From: Bordetella parapertussis
GTDB taxonomy: Bacteria; Pseudomonadota; Gammaproteobacteria; Burkholderiales; SG8-41
Reading direction: 5' to 3'
Assembly (NCBI GenBank): GCA_945901405.1
Contig: CAMDLH010000042.1
Location: 1 to 37,676, forward strand
DNA length: 37,676 nucleotides
Each line of letters begins with the position of its first letter. The first letter of the stretch is position 1. The notes under the pieces were generated by a model that worked only from the letters and a program-made list of their open reading frames with translations, made no database searches and was not told where the DNA came from. Positions 16,046 to 24,605 of this stretch are shown piece after piece. A program made the position numbers and the translations under genes.

Positions 16046-17020
16046 ATGCTTCGATTGGTAGCCGCTATTGCGGTCTGTTTCGCCGCCGCCATGCCGGCGT
16101 GGGGTCAAGGCGCGTGGCGCCCCGAGAAGCAGGTCGAGATCATCCTGTCCACCGCGCCGGGCGGCGGCAACGACACGGTGGCGCGGCTCATGCAAAAGAT
16201 GTTGCAGGAACAAAAGCTCGTCACCACGCCGATTCTCGTCATGAACAAACCGGGCGGCAATCAAACGGTGTCGAGCGCCTATCTCGCGCAGCATCGCGCC
16301 GATCCGCATTATTTGTTGATGTCGGCCTCGTCGCTGGTTACCAACCATATTCAGGGACTGTCGCCGCACGGCTATCGCGATTTCACGCCGCTGTCACTCG
16401 TCTTCGTCGATTACAGTGCGTTCATGGTGCCGGCGAATTCTCCCTTCAAAACATTCGCCGATCTGCTCGCGCGGCTGAAAACCGATCCGGAGTCGGTGGC
16501 GTTCAGCGTGGTGTCGCGCGGCGGTACATCGCATGCGGTGGGCGCGCTCGCCGCGCGCGCCGCGGGCGTGGATTTAAAGCGCCTGAAAATCGTCGTCTAC
16601 CGCACCAGCGCCGAGGCCACCACCGCGATGATGGGCGGGCACATACAGGCCTCGATCTCGTCCGCCGCGGGTTCGACGCCGCCGGTCGTCGCGGGCCAGT
16701 TGCGCATGCTCGCCATCGCGGCGCCGCAACGCCGCCCCGGCGCGCTGGCGCAGGTGCCCACGCTGATCGAACTGGGGCTCGACGCGCCCGTGCTCACCAC
16801 CTGGCGCTGCATCTTCGGCGCAAAAGGCATCACCCCCGCGCAAACCGCCTTCTGGGAAGAAGCGCTGGCGCGCGGCTTTCAGGGCGAGGAGTGGAAAGCC
16901 TGGATGAGCAAGAACGACGTAACCGCGCCCACGTTGCGCGGCGCGGAATTGCTGAAATACCTCGATGGCCAGTTCAACAACACACGCAACGTGCTGATCG
17001 AGTTGGGCATGGCGAAATAA
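16046..17020 (+). CDS. Divergent Bug/TctC-family solute-binding protein (Bug 11)
   Basis: 324 residues, with GGGGGAA before the ATG at 16046 and a short signal peptide ending MPAWGQ. The first loop is conventional (APGGGNDTVARL). The second reads MNKPGGNQTVSS, the normally invariant DGYT is DPHYLL, and the PYKG region is VVYRTSAEATTAMMGG. These are the residues that line the ligand pocket in characterised Bug proteins, so this protein probably binds something different from its neighbours or in a different way. It converges tightly on Bug 12, with only 10 bases between stops. Confidence 0.87.
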   Translation: MLRLVAAIAVCFAAAMPAWGQGAWRPEKQVEIILSTAPGGGNDTVARLMQKMLQEQKLVTTPILVMNKPGGNQTVSSAYLAQHRADPHYLLMSASSLVTNHIQGLSPHGYRDFTPLSLVFVDYSAFMVPANSPFKTFADLLARLKTDPESVAFSVVSRGGTSHAVGALAARAAGVDLKRLKIVVYRTSAEATTAMMGGHIQASISSAAGSTPPVVAGQLRMLAIAAPQRRPGALAQVPTLIELGLDAPVLTTWRCIFGAKGITPAQTAFWEEALARGFQGEEWKAWMSKNDVTAPTLRGAELLKYLDGQFNNTRNVLIELGMAK

Positions 17021-17030
17021 AGGCGCCGCG

Positions 17031-18002
17031 TCAATTCGCGGTGATGCCGATCTCGCGAATGATGCGGCCCCACTTTTCGTATTCGGATTTGATGTAGGCG
17101 CCGAAAACATCAGGCGTGCTGGTCCAAGGCTCCAGCCCGACCTTGAGCAAGGCCTCGCCGGAATCGGTCCGGTGGATGATCTGCACGATTTCCTTGTTTA
17201 GCCGCGCCACTATGGCTTGCGGCGTTTTCGCCGGCACCACAAAACCATACCAACTATTCGCCTCGAATCCCGGCACGCCGGCCTCGGCGATGGTCGGCAG
17301 GTTCGGCAACAGCCTTGAGCGTTGCGCCGAAGTCACCGCCAATGCGCGCAAGCGGCCCGAGTTGATATTGGTCACGGCAGTCGGCGTGGAAGAAAACGAA
17401 AGCTGCACCTGCCCCGCGACCAGATCAACCATCGCCGGCGCGCCGCCTTTGTACGGCACGTGCAGCAGACTGACCTTCGTCATCGACTGAAACAGCGCGC
17501 CCGCAAGATGGCCCGCGCCGCCGACACCGGACGAGCCATGCGCCAGCGCACCGGGCCGCGCGCGCGCCAATGCCAGCAACTCCTTCACGTTGCTCACCGG
17601 CAGCGACGGATGCGCGACCAGCACGCTGCTGCTCGAAATCGCCAGCGTCACCGGCGCCAAGTCGGTGAACGGATCGTAATTCATCTGCTTGATAAAGAAT
17701 CGATTGACGCCAAGATTGCCCACCGCGCCGATCATGAAAGTGTAGCCGTCGGGCGGCGCCTTCGCGGTGAGTTCCGCCGCGAGCGAACCATTGGCGCCCG
17801 CGCGGTTATCGACGATGACTGTTTGTCCTACGGATTCGCTCAGGCGTGAAGCCACGAGGCGCGCGACGGTATCCACGCCGCCGCCCGCGGATTGCGAGGC
17901 TATCAGGCGGATGGTTTTGGCGGGGTATGGGGGTTGCTGCGCTTGTGCAATTGGGGCAACAGCTATCAACACACACGCGACTGCAATATTAGTAGCCGTC
18001 AC
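17031..18002 (-). CDS. Bug/TctC-family periplasmic solute-binding protein (Bug 12)
   Basis: 323 residues if started at the GTG at 18002, giving the hydrophobic leader TATNIAVACVLIAVAP and a cleavage near AQAQ. Loops are QSAGGGVDTVARL, DNRAGANGSLA and DGYT, then HVPYKGGAPAMVDLVAGQ and WGRIIREIGITAN. The frame stays open upstream through a large palindromic repeat to an ATG at 18167 (MKLLSIQSIS). The repeat may therefore have been inserted into the original signal-peptide region, and the leader from 18002 lacks the usual Lys or Arg. The start is thus uncertain, and export could be impaired. Confidence 0.85.
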   Translation of the reverse strand: MTATNIAVACVLIAVAPIAQAQQPPYPAKTIRLIASQSAGGGVDTVARLVASRLSESVGQTVIVDNRAGANGSLAAELTAKAPPDGYTFMIGAVGNLGVNRFFIKQMNYDPFTDLAPVTLAISSSSVLVAHPSLPVSNVKELLALARARPGALAHGSSGVGGAGHLAGALFQSMTKVSLLHVPYKGGAPAMVDLVAGQVQLSFSSTPTAVTNINSGRLRALAVTSAQRSRLLPNLPTIAEAGVPGFEANSWYGFVVPAKTPQAIVARLNKEIVQIIHRTDSGEALLKVGLEPWTSTPDVFGAYIKSEYEKWGRIIREIGITAN

Positions 18003-18129
18003 AAAGAAACCCCCTCGCCCCGCTTGCGGGGAGAGGGCGGGGGTGAGGGGCTGCTCAGCGCAGCACAGTGCTTCCCCTACCCTCACCCTAACCCTCTCCC
18101 GCCCCAGGGCGGGCGAGGGAATTTCTTTG
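18002..18129. repeat. Large imperfect palindrome made of two inverted GC-rich repeat copies
   Basis: The left arm (from CAAAGAAACCCCCTCGCCC at 18002) and the right arm (ending GGGCGAGGGAATTTCTTTG at 18129) are inverted copies of one another. Each also holds its own small hairpin (CCCCGCTTGCGGGG on the left, CCCGCCCCAGGGCGGG on the right). This is the common betaproteobacterial CCCTCACCC/CTCTCCCC type of dispersed repeat, present as an inverted doublet. It lies at the 5' end of Bug 12 and upstream of the SDR gene. Confidence 0.8.
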
Positions 18130-18238
18130 ATAAATGCAGATATGCTCTGTATGGAAAGGAGTTTCATTGCGGTTGTGTTGGTGCACACTCACTAAGCGAT
18201 AATACATCGATCACCCAACACCACACACGGAGCACAGC

Positions 18239-19030
18239 ATGGATCTCGAACTACGCGGCAAAAAAGTTTTGGTCACCGGCGCATCCAAGGGCATCGGCCT
18301 CGCCTGCGCGCAAGCCTTTGCCGCCGAGGGCGCAAGCGTGCACATCGCCGCGCGCAGCAAGCCTGCCTTGCAAGCGGTCGCCGACGCGATGCAAAAGAAA
18401 TACAAGGTCGAAGTCACGCTACACGCCATGGATCTGGGCAAAACAGAGAACGTGGTGGCGCTGGGCAAAACCTGCGGCGGCGTGGATATCCTCGTCAACA
18501 ACGCCGGCGCGATCCCCAGCGGCGGGCTACTTGATGTCAGCGACGAACGCTGGCGCCACGCGTGGGACCTGAAAGTCTTCGGCTTCATCAATCTTTCGCG
18601 TGAAATCTACCGCCAGATGCGCGAACGTAAAGCGGGCGTGATCATCAACGTCATCGGCGTCGCCGGCGAGCGCCACCGCTCCAACTACATCGCCGGCACG
18701 ACAGGCAACGCCGGGCTGATGGCCTTTACCCGCGCACTCGGCGCCGAGAGCGTCGATCACGGTATCCGCACAGTGGGCGTGAACCCCGGCCGCATCGAAA
18801 CCGAACGCCAGATCGACCACTTCAAGGAACAGGCATTGCGGGATTTGGGCGACGAAGCGCGCTGGAAAGAACTGCAAGCCAAGGTTGCCGAGACACTGCC
18901 GTTCAAACGCGCGGGGCGGCCGGATGAAGTGGCGGACCTGGTGGCGTTTCTCGCTTCGGCGCGGGCTTCTTATATGAGCGGGACGATTGTTACTATTGAT
19001 TGTGGGGCTTCGCTTAGGGCGAGGGCTTGA
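18239..19030 (+). CDS. Short-chain dehydrogenase/reductase, atypical active site
   Basis: 263 residues. The nucleotide-binding TGASKGIG (13-20) and NNAG (87-90) are intact, so NAD(P) binding is expected. The catalytic segment is atypical. It reads NVIGVAGERHRSNYIAGTTG with Tyr150, but the lysine expected four residues later is Thr154, and no other YxxxK is present nearby. The TGNAGLMAFTRALG stretch seems characteristic of a separate SDR subfamily, so a different catalytic arrangement or a non-enzymatic role is possible. CGGAGC precedes the ATG. The upstream region contains the Bug 12 palindrome. It is followed by a hypothetical gene on the same strand. Confidence 0.86.
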   Translation: MDLELRGKKVLVTGASKGIGLACAQAFAAEGASVHIAARSKPALQAVADAMQKKYKVEVTLHAMDLGKTENVVALGKTCGGVDILVNNAGAIPSGGLLDVSDERWRHAWDLKVFGFINLSREIYRQMRERKAGVIINVIGVAGERHRSNYIAGTTGNAGLMAFTRALGAESVDHGIRTVGVNPGRIETERQIDHFKEQALRDLGDEARWKELQAKVAETLPFKRAGRPDEVADLVAFLASARASYMSGTIVTIDCGASLRARA

Positions 19031-19091
19031 ATCTGGAATGTTATCCAACACGTCGAGATTGCAAAGCAGCATCTTCCATTTGCAAATCCCA

Positions 19092-19544
19092 ATGAAACCG
19101 AAAACGCAATATCCGCGAGCCATAGACCCGAGCCAAGTTGGCTCTTATCCGGAATTGGCAAAGGCAGGTGGAGGCTATGTGTGGGATGCTGTTTTGGAAT
19201 ATAGGGTTTGGTGTCACCCCGAACACGGCGCTTCCGATAAAGATAAAGGAAGCGATTACTATCACGCCTTCGTTACATACCCGGAAGCCCTCGCGTTTTC
19301 AGAGAGCACGGACGGCGCCGAAGAGCCGCTCGCGTTGATTCTCCAAAAAGAGTACATCGATAAACCCGCACCCGAAAGATACGTTCACGTCAAGGAACGA
19401 CGAGTAGCAGCGTGGCCAGTGGAGTTTCTCAATCGTCCGCGACGGACTGAAAATACCCTTTTAGATTTTTTCTCTCCCAATGCCCCGAGCAACCGCCTCG
19501 ATATTCTGCGTGGAATTGCGAAGCAACCGCGCAAATCAAGGTAA
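19092..19544 (+). CDS. Conserved hypothetical protein of about 150 residues
   Basis: 150 residues from MKPKTQYPRAI, soluble, with no signal peptide or membrane segment. It contains the blocks AVLEYRVWCHPEHG, DYYHAFVTYPEALAFSEST and GAEEPLALILQKEYID. I recognise these as conserved in a widespread uncharacterised family, some members of which are labelled as acetyltransferases without clear reason. No acetyl-CoA-binding motif is visible here. Longer in-frame starts (from 18987) overlap the SDR gene and lack support. The gene lies 61 bases after the SDR. Its base composition is visibly less GC-rich than the Bug genes. Confidence 0.7.
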   Translation: MKPKTQYPRAIDPSQVGSYPELAKAGGGYVWDAVLEYRVWCHPEHGASDKDKGSDYYHAFVTYPEALAFSESTDGAEEPLALILQKEYIDKPAPERYVHVKERRVAAWPVEFLNRPRRTENTLLDFFSPNAPSNRLDILRGIAKQPRKSR

Positions 19545-19949
19545 GCAAGCGTAGGCCGCAATCCCATTGCGCAGTTTGTGCATCTGCGATGACGCGTGTT
19601 GAACCCCAAGTTCGCCGGGGGCAGCCCGGCGGCTGGTCAATTTCTTGTGCCGCCAAGAAAAGTAACCCAAAGAAGGCGGCCCCCACTTCGCCGGCCCTAC
19701 GGGCTACCCTGCGCTGCTCGGCGGCTCACAGGGGGGTGTCCTTCGCACACCTGCACGAATTCAAAGTGCCTTGTTCAACGATACAGCACCCCGAAAACCG
19801 TAGGGCGCAATCGAAGCGAAGCGCATTGCGCCGTGCAATCTGCCGTCATACGTAAATTTGCGTGATTACCACGACCGGTCGGCGCAATGCCTTCGGCGAT
19901 TGCGCCCGACGGTCTCGCCCGCGCCTCGCGGCCCACTTTGTCGCGCACC
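19545..19949. other. Gene-free region with dispersed repeats
   Basis: No credible gene. The segment 19617-19690 (CGGGGGCAGCCCGGCGGCTG, then TTGTGCCGCCAAGAAAAG and AACCCAAAGAAGGCGGCCCC) resembles a dispersed non-coding sequence often mis-called as a small protein rich in AAKK-NPKK. An inverted repeat pair occupies 19803-19906. The hypothetical gene ends to the left and the CocE hydrolase converges from the right, so the region may also serve as a terminator zone. Confidence 0.55.
19803..19906. repeat. Inverted repeat pair (REP-doublet-like)
   Basis: The left arm 19803-19832 begins GGGCGCAATCGAAG and ends GCATTGCGCC. The right arm 19880-19906 is GGCGCAATGCC to GATTGCGCCC, close to the reverse complement of the left. 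Each arm is itself a hairpin (GGCGCAAT/ATTGCGCC type). The pair lies between two convergent genes. Confidence 0.7.
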
Positions 19950-21689
19950 CTAACCCGGAATCACCGGCAACAAAACATACGGCATTTTCCCCGCCGAAAA
20001 ATGCAACGTATTCCTGCCACCGAATATCGCCGCCGGCCGATCGGCCGAATTGGTGTGCGTGAACGGCCCCACGCCTTTCATCGGATACGGCGCGTGGACG
20101 ACGCCTGCGTCGGTGCCGTCGAATTCGTAATCCTTGCCGCGCACGGTGAAGGCAATGCGATATCCAACCGGAACCACGATTGAGGTCGGCCAGATTTCAA
20201 CGTCGAGCTCTACCGGCTCGCCGGGTATGAGCGGCCATGCTTCGTCGTGGGTGTGCCACGGACGGTACGGTTTACTCTCCACCGGATCGCATTTGCGTTG
20301 TGATGCGCGCAGCCAGCCCAGGCCCACTGGCGTGCGCGGATCGTTGGAGCCTACGAACACCACCTCCTTGCCTGCCGGGTCGTAGACGCGCAGCGCCACG
20401 AACACGTCTGCGTCGCTGGTGTCGGACGAGAGCCACAGCTTCGCCGCCACCGGCCCAGTGATTTCCAGGTCGCGTGTCATCGCTGGTGTTGTGAAAGTCA
20501 CGCCGTTACTCGTCGTTTCGTAAGTTATTGTTTTTATTGATTTATTTTCGGTGGCACTCAAACCCAGTCCTTCGGGCTGCAAATAATATTTCGTCCACTG
20601 CGTGCGCGCGAGCGGCCATTCGTTCTCGGCGCGCAGTACGAATTTTTCGCCGGGCCAGCGCACGTTTAACGACACGCGCGGCTGCTTTTCCCAGCCGGTG
20701 TTCTCACCTTTCAAAAAATGGCCGAAGAATTTCTTTTGCAGCGCCACGCCGTACTGGCTGTAGAAATGCGTGAAGTGGGTGTCGCCGTGAATCTCAAGCC
20801 ATTTTTGTTTTGACGCCGCGCGCAGGTAGCCCTCGAAATTGCCGCGCGGATGCAGGCCCTGCCCGCCCCAGTTGCCCGACGACAGCATCGGCACGTTGAT
20901 CTTCGCGAAATCCGGCATGCGCGCGCGATAGTAGTCGTCGATCAACGGCCGGCGCTCGGCTTCACCATCAACATCGGCGCGATTCTTTTTCAGTTGCTCG
21001 TCGCTTAATGTCTCCGGCCCGGCGATGGTGTCGCCCGTCACCGGATTGCGCGCGCCGCGATCACCCACGCCGTATTGCACGCTGAGCACTTGCCGGTTGT
21101 ACCAGGAACTCAAAAAGTCGCAGAGGATGCCGCCGTGCCGGCACAACTCGCGGTAGTAGTCGGATGAACCCTCCCAGATGCACAGCGCGGCGAGATGCGG
21201 CGGCTGCAGCGCGCCGACCTGCCATTGGTTCATCGCGTAGTACGAAATGCCGTTGATGCCGACCTTGCCGTTGCTCCACGGCTGCAAGCCGGCCCATTCA
21301 ATGCAGTGATAAAAATCGAGCGCCTCGCGTGCCGACCAACTGTCGAGCACACCCGGCGAGCGCCCCGCGCCGCGTGAATCCACGCGCACGCACACGTAGC
21401 CGTCTGGCACCCATTTTTCGGGATCGACCAGCTCCCAGTTTTGATATTTGTTGCTCGAACCCTCAAGCGTGTCGGGCACGGCCTTGATGAGCCGCGCCCA
21501 CTGGCTTTTGTAGCCCTCCTTGAAATCAAGGCCTTTGGCGTACGGGCCGTAACTCAGGATCACAGGGTACTTGCCTTCGGCGAGCGGACGAAACACATCG
21601 GCGCGCATAGTGACGCCGTCGTCCATGGTGATCGGCGCATCCCAATCGATGTGCATGCCGTCGCGGATTTCGCTTTTCATTTGTTTCAT
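19950..21689 (-). CDS. CocE/NonD-family (S15-like) hydrolase
   Basis: 579 residues. The N-terminal alpha/beta-hydrolase domain shows VRVDSRGAGRSPG (102-114) and the nucleophile elbow GINGISYYA with Ser149. A C-terminal jelly-roll domain follows (RDLEITGPVAAKLWLSSDT onward). This is the layout of cocaine esterase, glutaryl-acylase-like and X-Pro dipeptidyl peptidase relatives; here it is an esterase or amidase of unknown substrate. No signal peptide is evident. Between the domains the coding sequence contains an AT-rich motif also seen at gene starts elsewhere (20521-20541, encoding NKSIKTI). It starts six bases after the YkgJ-like gene stops, so the two are one transcript. Confidence 0.88.
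   Translation of the reverse strand: MKQMKSEIRDGMHIDWDAPITMDDGVTMRADVFRPLAEGKYPVILSYGPYAKGLDFKEGYKSQWARLIKAVPDTLEGSSNKYQNWELVDPEKWVPDGYVCVRVDSRGAGRSPGVLDSWSAREALDFYHCIEWAGLQPWSNGKVGINGISYYAMNQWQVGALQPPHLAALCIWEGSSDYYRELCRHGGILCDFLSSWYNRQVLSVQYGVGDRGARNPVTGDTIAGPETLSDEQLKKNRADVDGEAERRPLIDDYYRARMPDFAKINVPMLSSGNWGGQGLHPRGNFEGYLRAASKQKWLEIHGDTHFTHFYSQYGVALQKKFFGHFLKGENTGWEKQPRVSLNVRWPGEKFVLRAENEWPLARTQWTKYYLQPEGLGLSATENKSIKTITYETTSNGVTFTTPAMTRDLEITGPVAAKLWLSSDTSDADVFVALRVYDPAGKEVVFVGSNDPRTPVGLGWLRASQRKCDPVESKPYRPWHTHDEAWPLIPGEPVELDVEIWPTSIVVPVGYRIAFTVRGKDYEFDGTDAGVVHAPYPMKGVGPFTHTNSADRPAAIFGGRNTLHFSAGKMPYVLLPVIPG
20521..20541 (+). repeat. AT-rich dispersed motif, copy D (inside the CocE gene)
   Basis: TAAGTTATTGTTTTTATTGA lies within the hydrolase coding sequence, antisense to it, in an inter-domain linker. 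It differs from the copies at 2571 and 28759 by a small change near the 5' side and stands out from the GC-rich surroundings. The reading frame is preserved. Confidence 0.45.
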
Positions 21690-21695
21690 GGTTGG

Positions 21696-21980
21696 TCAGG
21701 TCGTTGATGTGGAAATTAATGTCTGCCGTTCAAGCAAGCAATCGCCGCCGCCCATTTCGTAGTCGCGGCACACGCCGGGCCGTTGCGCGTAGATGCTGCA
21801 CAACATCGTATCGCGGTCGAGCGCGGCGCACCAGCCGTCATCGAGACGCGCCATGACGTGGCCGCCCCAGCGGTCGACGTGAGTGAACTTGTCGGGCACA
21901 TCGTCCTCGCCCATGAGTATCACTTCGAGCTTGCAACAGTTGGCGCGGCAGGTGCTGCAACTGACGGTGGTTGTAATCAT
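21696..21980 (-). CDS. YkgJ-family cysteine-cluster protein
   Basis: 94 residues. The cysteine arrangement is that of the YkgJ (UPF0153) family: CSTCRANCC (Cys8, 11, 15, 16), then DGWCAAL, MLCSIYAQRPGVCRDYEMGG and GGDC. This cluster is thought to bind zinc or an iron-sulfur cluster; its cellular role is not known. It lies directly upstream of the CocE hydrolase and divergently from tex. Confidence 0.86.
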   Translation of the reverse strand: MITTTVSCSTCRANCCKLEVILMGEDDVPDKFTHVDRWGGHVMARLDDGWCAALDRDTMLCSIYAQRPGVCRDYEMGGGDCLLERQTLISTSTT

Positions 21981-22070
21981 CGTACGATTTTACGCGATGA
22001 AACTGTGGCAGAATGCCGCGCCTGCGAAATTTCCGCCGACTTCAACAACAATAATTTTTGAAATTCATCA

Positions 22071-24473
22071 ATGCCTATTTCAGTTTCCGAAGCAACCCAA
22101 GTAAAAATCGTTCAGCTCATCGCCAAGGAGCTCGGCGTCGGCGCGCATCAGGTCGCGGCGGCCGTTACGCTGCTTGACGAAGGCGCCACCGTGCCATTCA
22201 TCTCGCGTTATCGCAAAGAGGTCACCGGCAATCTCGACGACACGCATCTGCGTAATCTCGAAGAGCGGTTGCTTTATCTGCGTGAACTCGAAGAACGCCG
22301 CGCGGCGATCATCGCCTCCATCGCCGAGCAAGGAAAATTGACCGATGCGCTGCGCACCGCCATCGAAACCGCGGTCACCAAGCAGGCGCTTGAGGATTTA
22401 TATCTGCCATATAAGCCCAAGCGCCGCACCAAGGCGCAGATCGCGCGCGAAGCGGGTCTTGAGCCGCTGGCCGATGCGTTGTTTGCCGACCCCACGCTCG
22501 ATCCGCAAATCGAGGCGGCAAAATATCTGAATGTGAAACCCGCCAGCGAGGGCGTGGAAGCGATCAATGTGCCCGACGCCAAAGCCGCGCTCGAAGGCGC
22601 GCGCGACATACTCTCGGAGCGTTTCGCCGAAACCGCCGAGTTGCTTGCCAAGTTGCGCACGCGCATGCAGGAGCAGGGCATCCTCACTGCAACCGTAGTA
22701 CCCGGCAAGGAAATGGCCGAAGAAGAAAAATTCCGCGACTACTACGCGTATTCCGAAACGCTGCGCACCATACCGTCGCACCGCGCGCTGGCGCTGTTTC
22801 GCGGGCGCACGCTGGGCGTGCTGACACTCAATCTGGGCCTGGGCGCGGAGTTGGATGCGCTGGTGCCGCACCCATGCGAAGTCATGGTCGCCGCGCACTT
22901 CGGCATTGCAGACCGCGGCCGGCCGGCCGACAAGTGGCTCGCCGATGTGTGCCGCTGGACCTGGCGCGTGAAGGCGCAGTTGCACATCAGCAGCGAGCTG
23001 ATGGTGCAGTTGCGCGAAGCCGCCGAAGCCGAGGCGATCAAGATTTTCGGCCGCAATCTGCATGAGCTGCTGCTCGCAGCACCCGCCGGGCCGAAAGCGG
23101 TGTTGGGCCTCGATCCGGGCATACGCACCGGCTGCAAGGTGGCGGTGGTCGACGCCACCGGCAAGCTGCTCGATACCGCCACGGTGTATCCGCACCAGCC
23201 GCGCAACGACTGGCAAGGCTCGCTCGCGACACTCACGCGTCTCGTGGTGCAGCACGGCGTCGAGCTGATCTCCATCGGCAATGGCACCGCCAGCCGGGAG
23301 ACCGACAAGCTCGCCATTGAGGTGATCAAGCTGGTGGCGACGCACAAGCCCGGACAAAAAGTCGCCAAGATCGTGGTCAGCGAGGCAGGCGCCTCGGTGT
23401 ACTCGGCATCCGCCTTTGCCGCGGCAGAATTCCCGGAGCTTGATGTCAGTCTGCGTGGCGCGGTGTCGATTGCACGCCGCCTGCAGGACCCGCTCGCCGA
23501 ACTGGTGAAGATCGATCCCAAGGCCATCGGCGTCGGCCAGTATCAGCACGACGTGAATCAGCGCGCGCTGGCGCGCTCGCTCGATGCCACGGTTGAGGAT
23601 TGCGTCAACGCTGTGGGTGTGGACTTGAATACCGCCTCCGCGCCGCTGCTCGCGCGTGTGTCGGGACTTAACACCGTGCTGGCAAAAAACATCGTCGAGT
23701 ATCGCGATGCCAACGGACCGTTCCCCAATCGCAACAGCGTGCGCAAAGTACCGCGCCTCGGTGACAAAACATTCGAGCAGGCGGCGGGCTTTTTGCGCAT
23801 CAACTTCGACGGCAAAAAAGCCAACCCGCTTGATAGATCATCGGTACACCCCGAAGCCTACCCGGTAGTCGAACGCATCCTCGCACGCATCGGCAAGAGC
23901 ATCACCGAAGTGATGGGCAAGCCGGAGGCATTGAAGGGTTTGCAGGCGAGCGAATTCACCGATGACAAATTCGGCGTGCCCACCGTGCGCGACATTCTGA
24001 TGGAACTCGAAAAACCCGGTCGCGATCCGCGCCCGGAATTCAAGACTGCCACGTTTCAGGATGGCATTGAGTCTCTGAACGACCTGCGCCCCGACATGAT
24101 TCTTGAAGGTGTCGTCACCAACGTCGCGGCCTTTGGCGCGTTCGTCGATATCGGCGTGCATCAGGACGGCCTGGTGCATGTGTCCGCGCTGGCGAACAAG
24201 TTCGTCAAAGACCCGCATGAAGTGGTCAAGCCCGGCCAGATCGTCAAGGTGAAAGTGATCGAGGTTGACTTGAAGCGCCAACGCATCGCGCTGACCATGC
24301 GGCTGGATGACGTGGCGGGTGCGCGGGTGCAGCAGCCGCGCTCTGGATCAAGTGCCGCGCCTGATCGCAACGCACGGCCCCAGCAGCAAGATTCCACGAA
24401 TGCACGCGGCTCTACTGGCAAGGCTGAAGCGCCGAGCGCCATGGCGCTGGCTTTTGCCAAGTTGAAGAAATAA
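22071..24473 (+). CDS. tex: Tex, S1-domain RNA-binding transcription accessory protein
   Basis: 800 residues, the normal length for Tex. In order: a Tex N-terminal helical region (1-200), an RNase-H-like YqgF domain starting [18 protein letters not shown] (near 344), helix-hairpin-helix motifs ([13 protein letters not shown] to [14 protein letters not shown], about 520-580), and an S1 domain ([17 protein letters not shown] to [11 protein letters not shown], about 676-745). A variable low-complexity tail rich in Gln, Ser and Ala precedes [10 protein letters not shown]. Tex binds nucleic acid and influences transcription. This is a housekeeping gene and the only clearly core-genome gene in the window. 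The start has only a weak ribosome-binding site. Confidence 0.97.
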   Translation: MPISVSEATQVKIVQLIAKELGVGAHQVAAAVTLLDEGATVPFISRYRKEVTGNLDDTHLRNLEERLLYLRELEERRAAIIASIAEQGKLTDALRTAIETAVTKQALEDLYLPYKPKRRTKAQIAREAGLEPLADALFADPTLDPQIEAAKYLNVKPASEGVEAINVPDAKAALEGARDILSERFAETAELLAKLRTRMQEQGILTATVVPGKEMAEEEKFRDYYAYSETLRTIPSHRALALFRGRTLGVLTLNLGLGAELDALVPHPCEVMVAAHFGIADRGRPADKWLADVCRWTWRVKAQLHISSELMVQLREAAEAEAIKIFGRNLHELLLAAPAGPKAVLGLDPGIRTGCKVAVVDATGKLLDTATVYPHQPRNDWQGSLATLTRLVVQHGVELISIGNGTASRETDKLAIEVIKLVATHKPGQKVAKIVVSEAGASVYSASAFAAAEFPELDVSLRGAVSIARRLQDPLAELVKIDPKAIGVGQYQHDVNQRALARSLDATVEDCVNAVGVDLNTASAPLLARVSGLNTVLAKNIVEYRDANGPFPNRNSVRKVPRLGDKTFEQAAGFLRINFDGKKANPLDRSSVHPEAYPVVERILARIGKSITEVMGKPEALKGLQASEFTDDKFGVPTVRDILMELEKPGRDPRPEFKTATFQDGIESLNDLRPDMILEGVVTNVAAFGAFVDIGVHQDGLVHVSALANKFVKDPHEVVKPGQIVKVKVIEVDLKRQRIALTMRLDDVAGARVQQPRSGSSAAPDRNARPQQQDSTNARGSTGKAEAPSAMALAFAKLKK

Positions 24474-24494
24474 CGTCGCTAACCAGCTCTGTCG

Positions 24495-24551
24495 TTCCCA
24501 CGCAGAGCCTGCCCTCGAATGCTTTAGCCGGGGGCAGGCTCTGCGCGGGAA
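24495..24551. terminator. Long hairpin between convergent tex and Bug 13
   Basis: The left arm TTCCCACGCAGAGCCTGCCC (24495-24514) pairs with the right arm GGGCAGGCTCTGCGCGGGAA (24532-24551) over 20 positions with one mismatch and a 17-base loop. It belongs to the same general style as the CGTCATTCC repeat family seen at 27476. Its place between two convergent genes fits a role in ending transcription or protecting 3' ends. There is no adjacent T-run. Confidence 0.55.
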
Positions 24552-24605
24552 TGACGGGGGAAGTTTTATCATGCACGTCATCCAAAGATGGAAGTCGATC
24601 GATGT

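Noticed and set aside
18003..18188. N-terminal extension of Bug 12 through the palindromic repeat as native protein
   Set aside because: The extension encodes repeat-derived residues (LTPALSPQAGRG); kept only as an alternative start and reported as a finding.
19589..19855. 88-residue frame with AAKKSNPKKAAP
   Set aside because: Matches a dispersed non-coding repeat that is often mis-annotated as protein; no ribosome-binding site.
22398..23549. 383-residue frame antisense to tex
   Set aside because: Low-complexity Arg/Gln/His-rich protein fully covered by the well-supported tex gene; a shadow.
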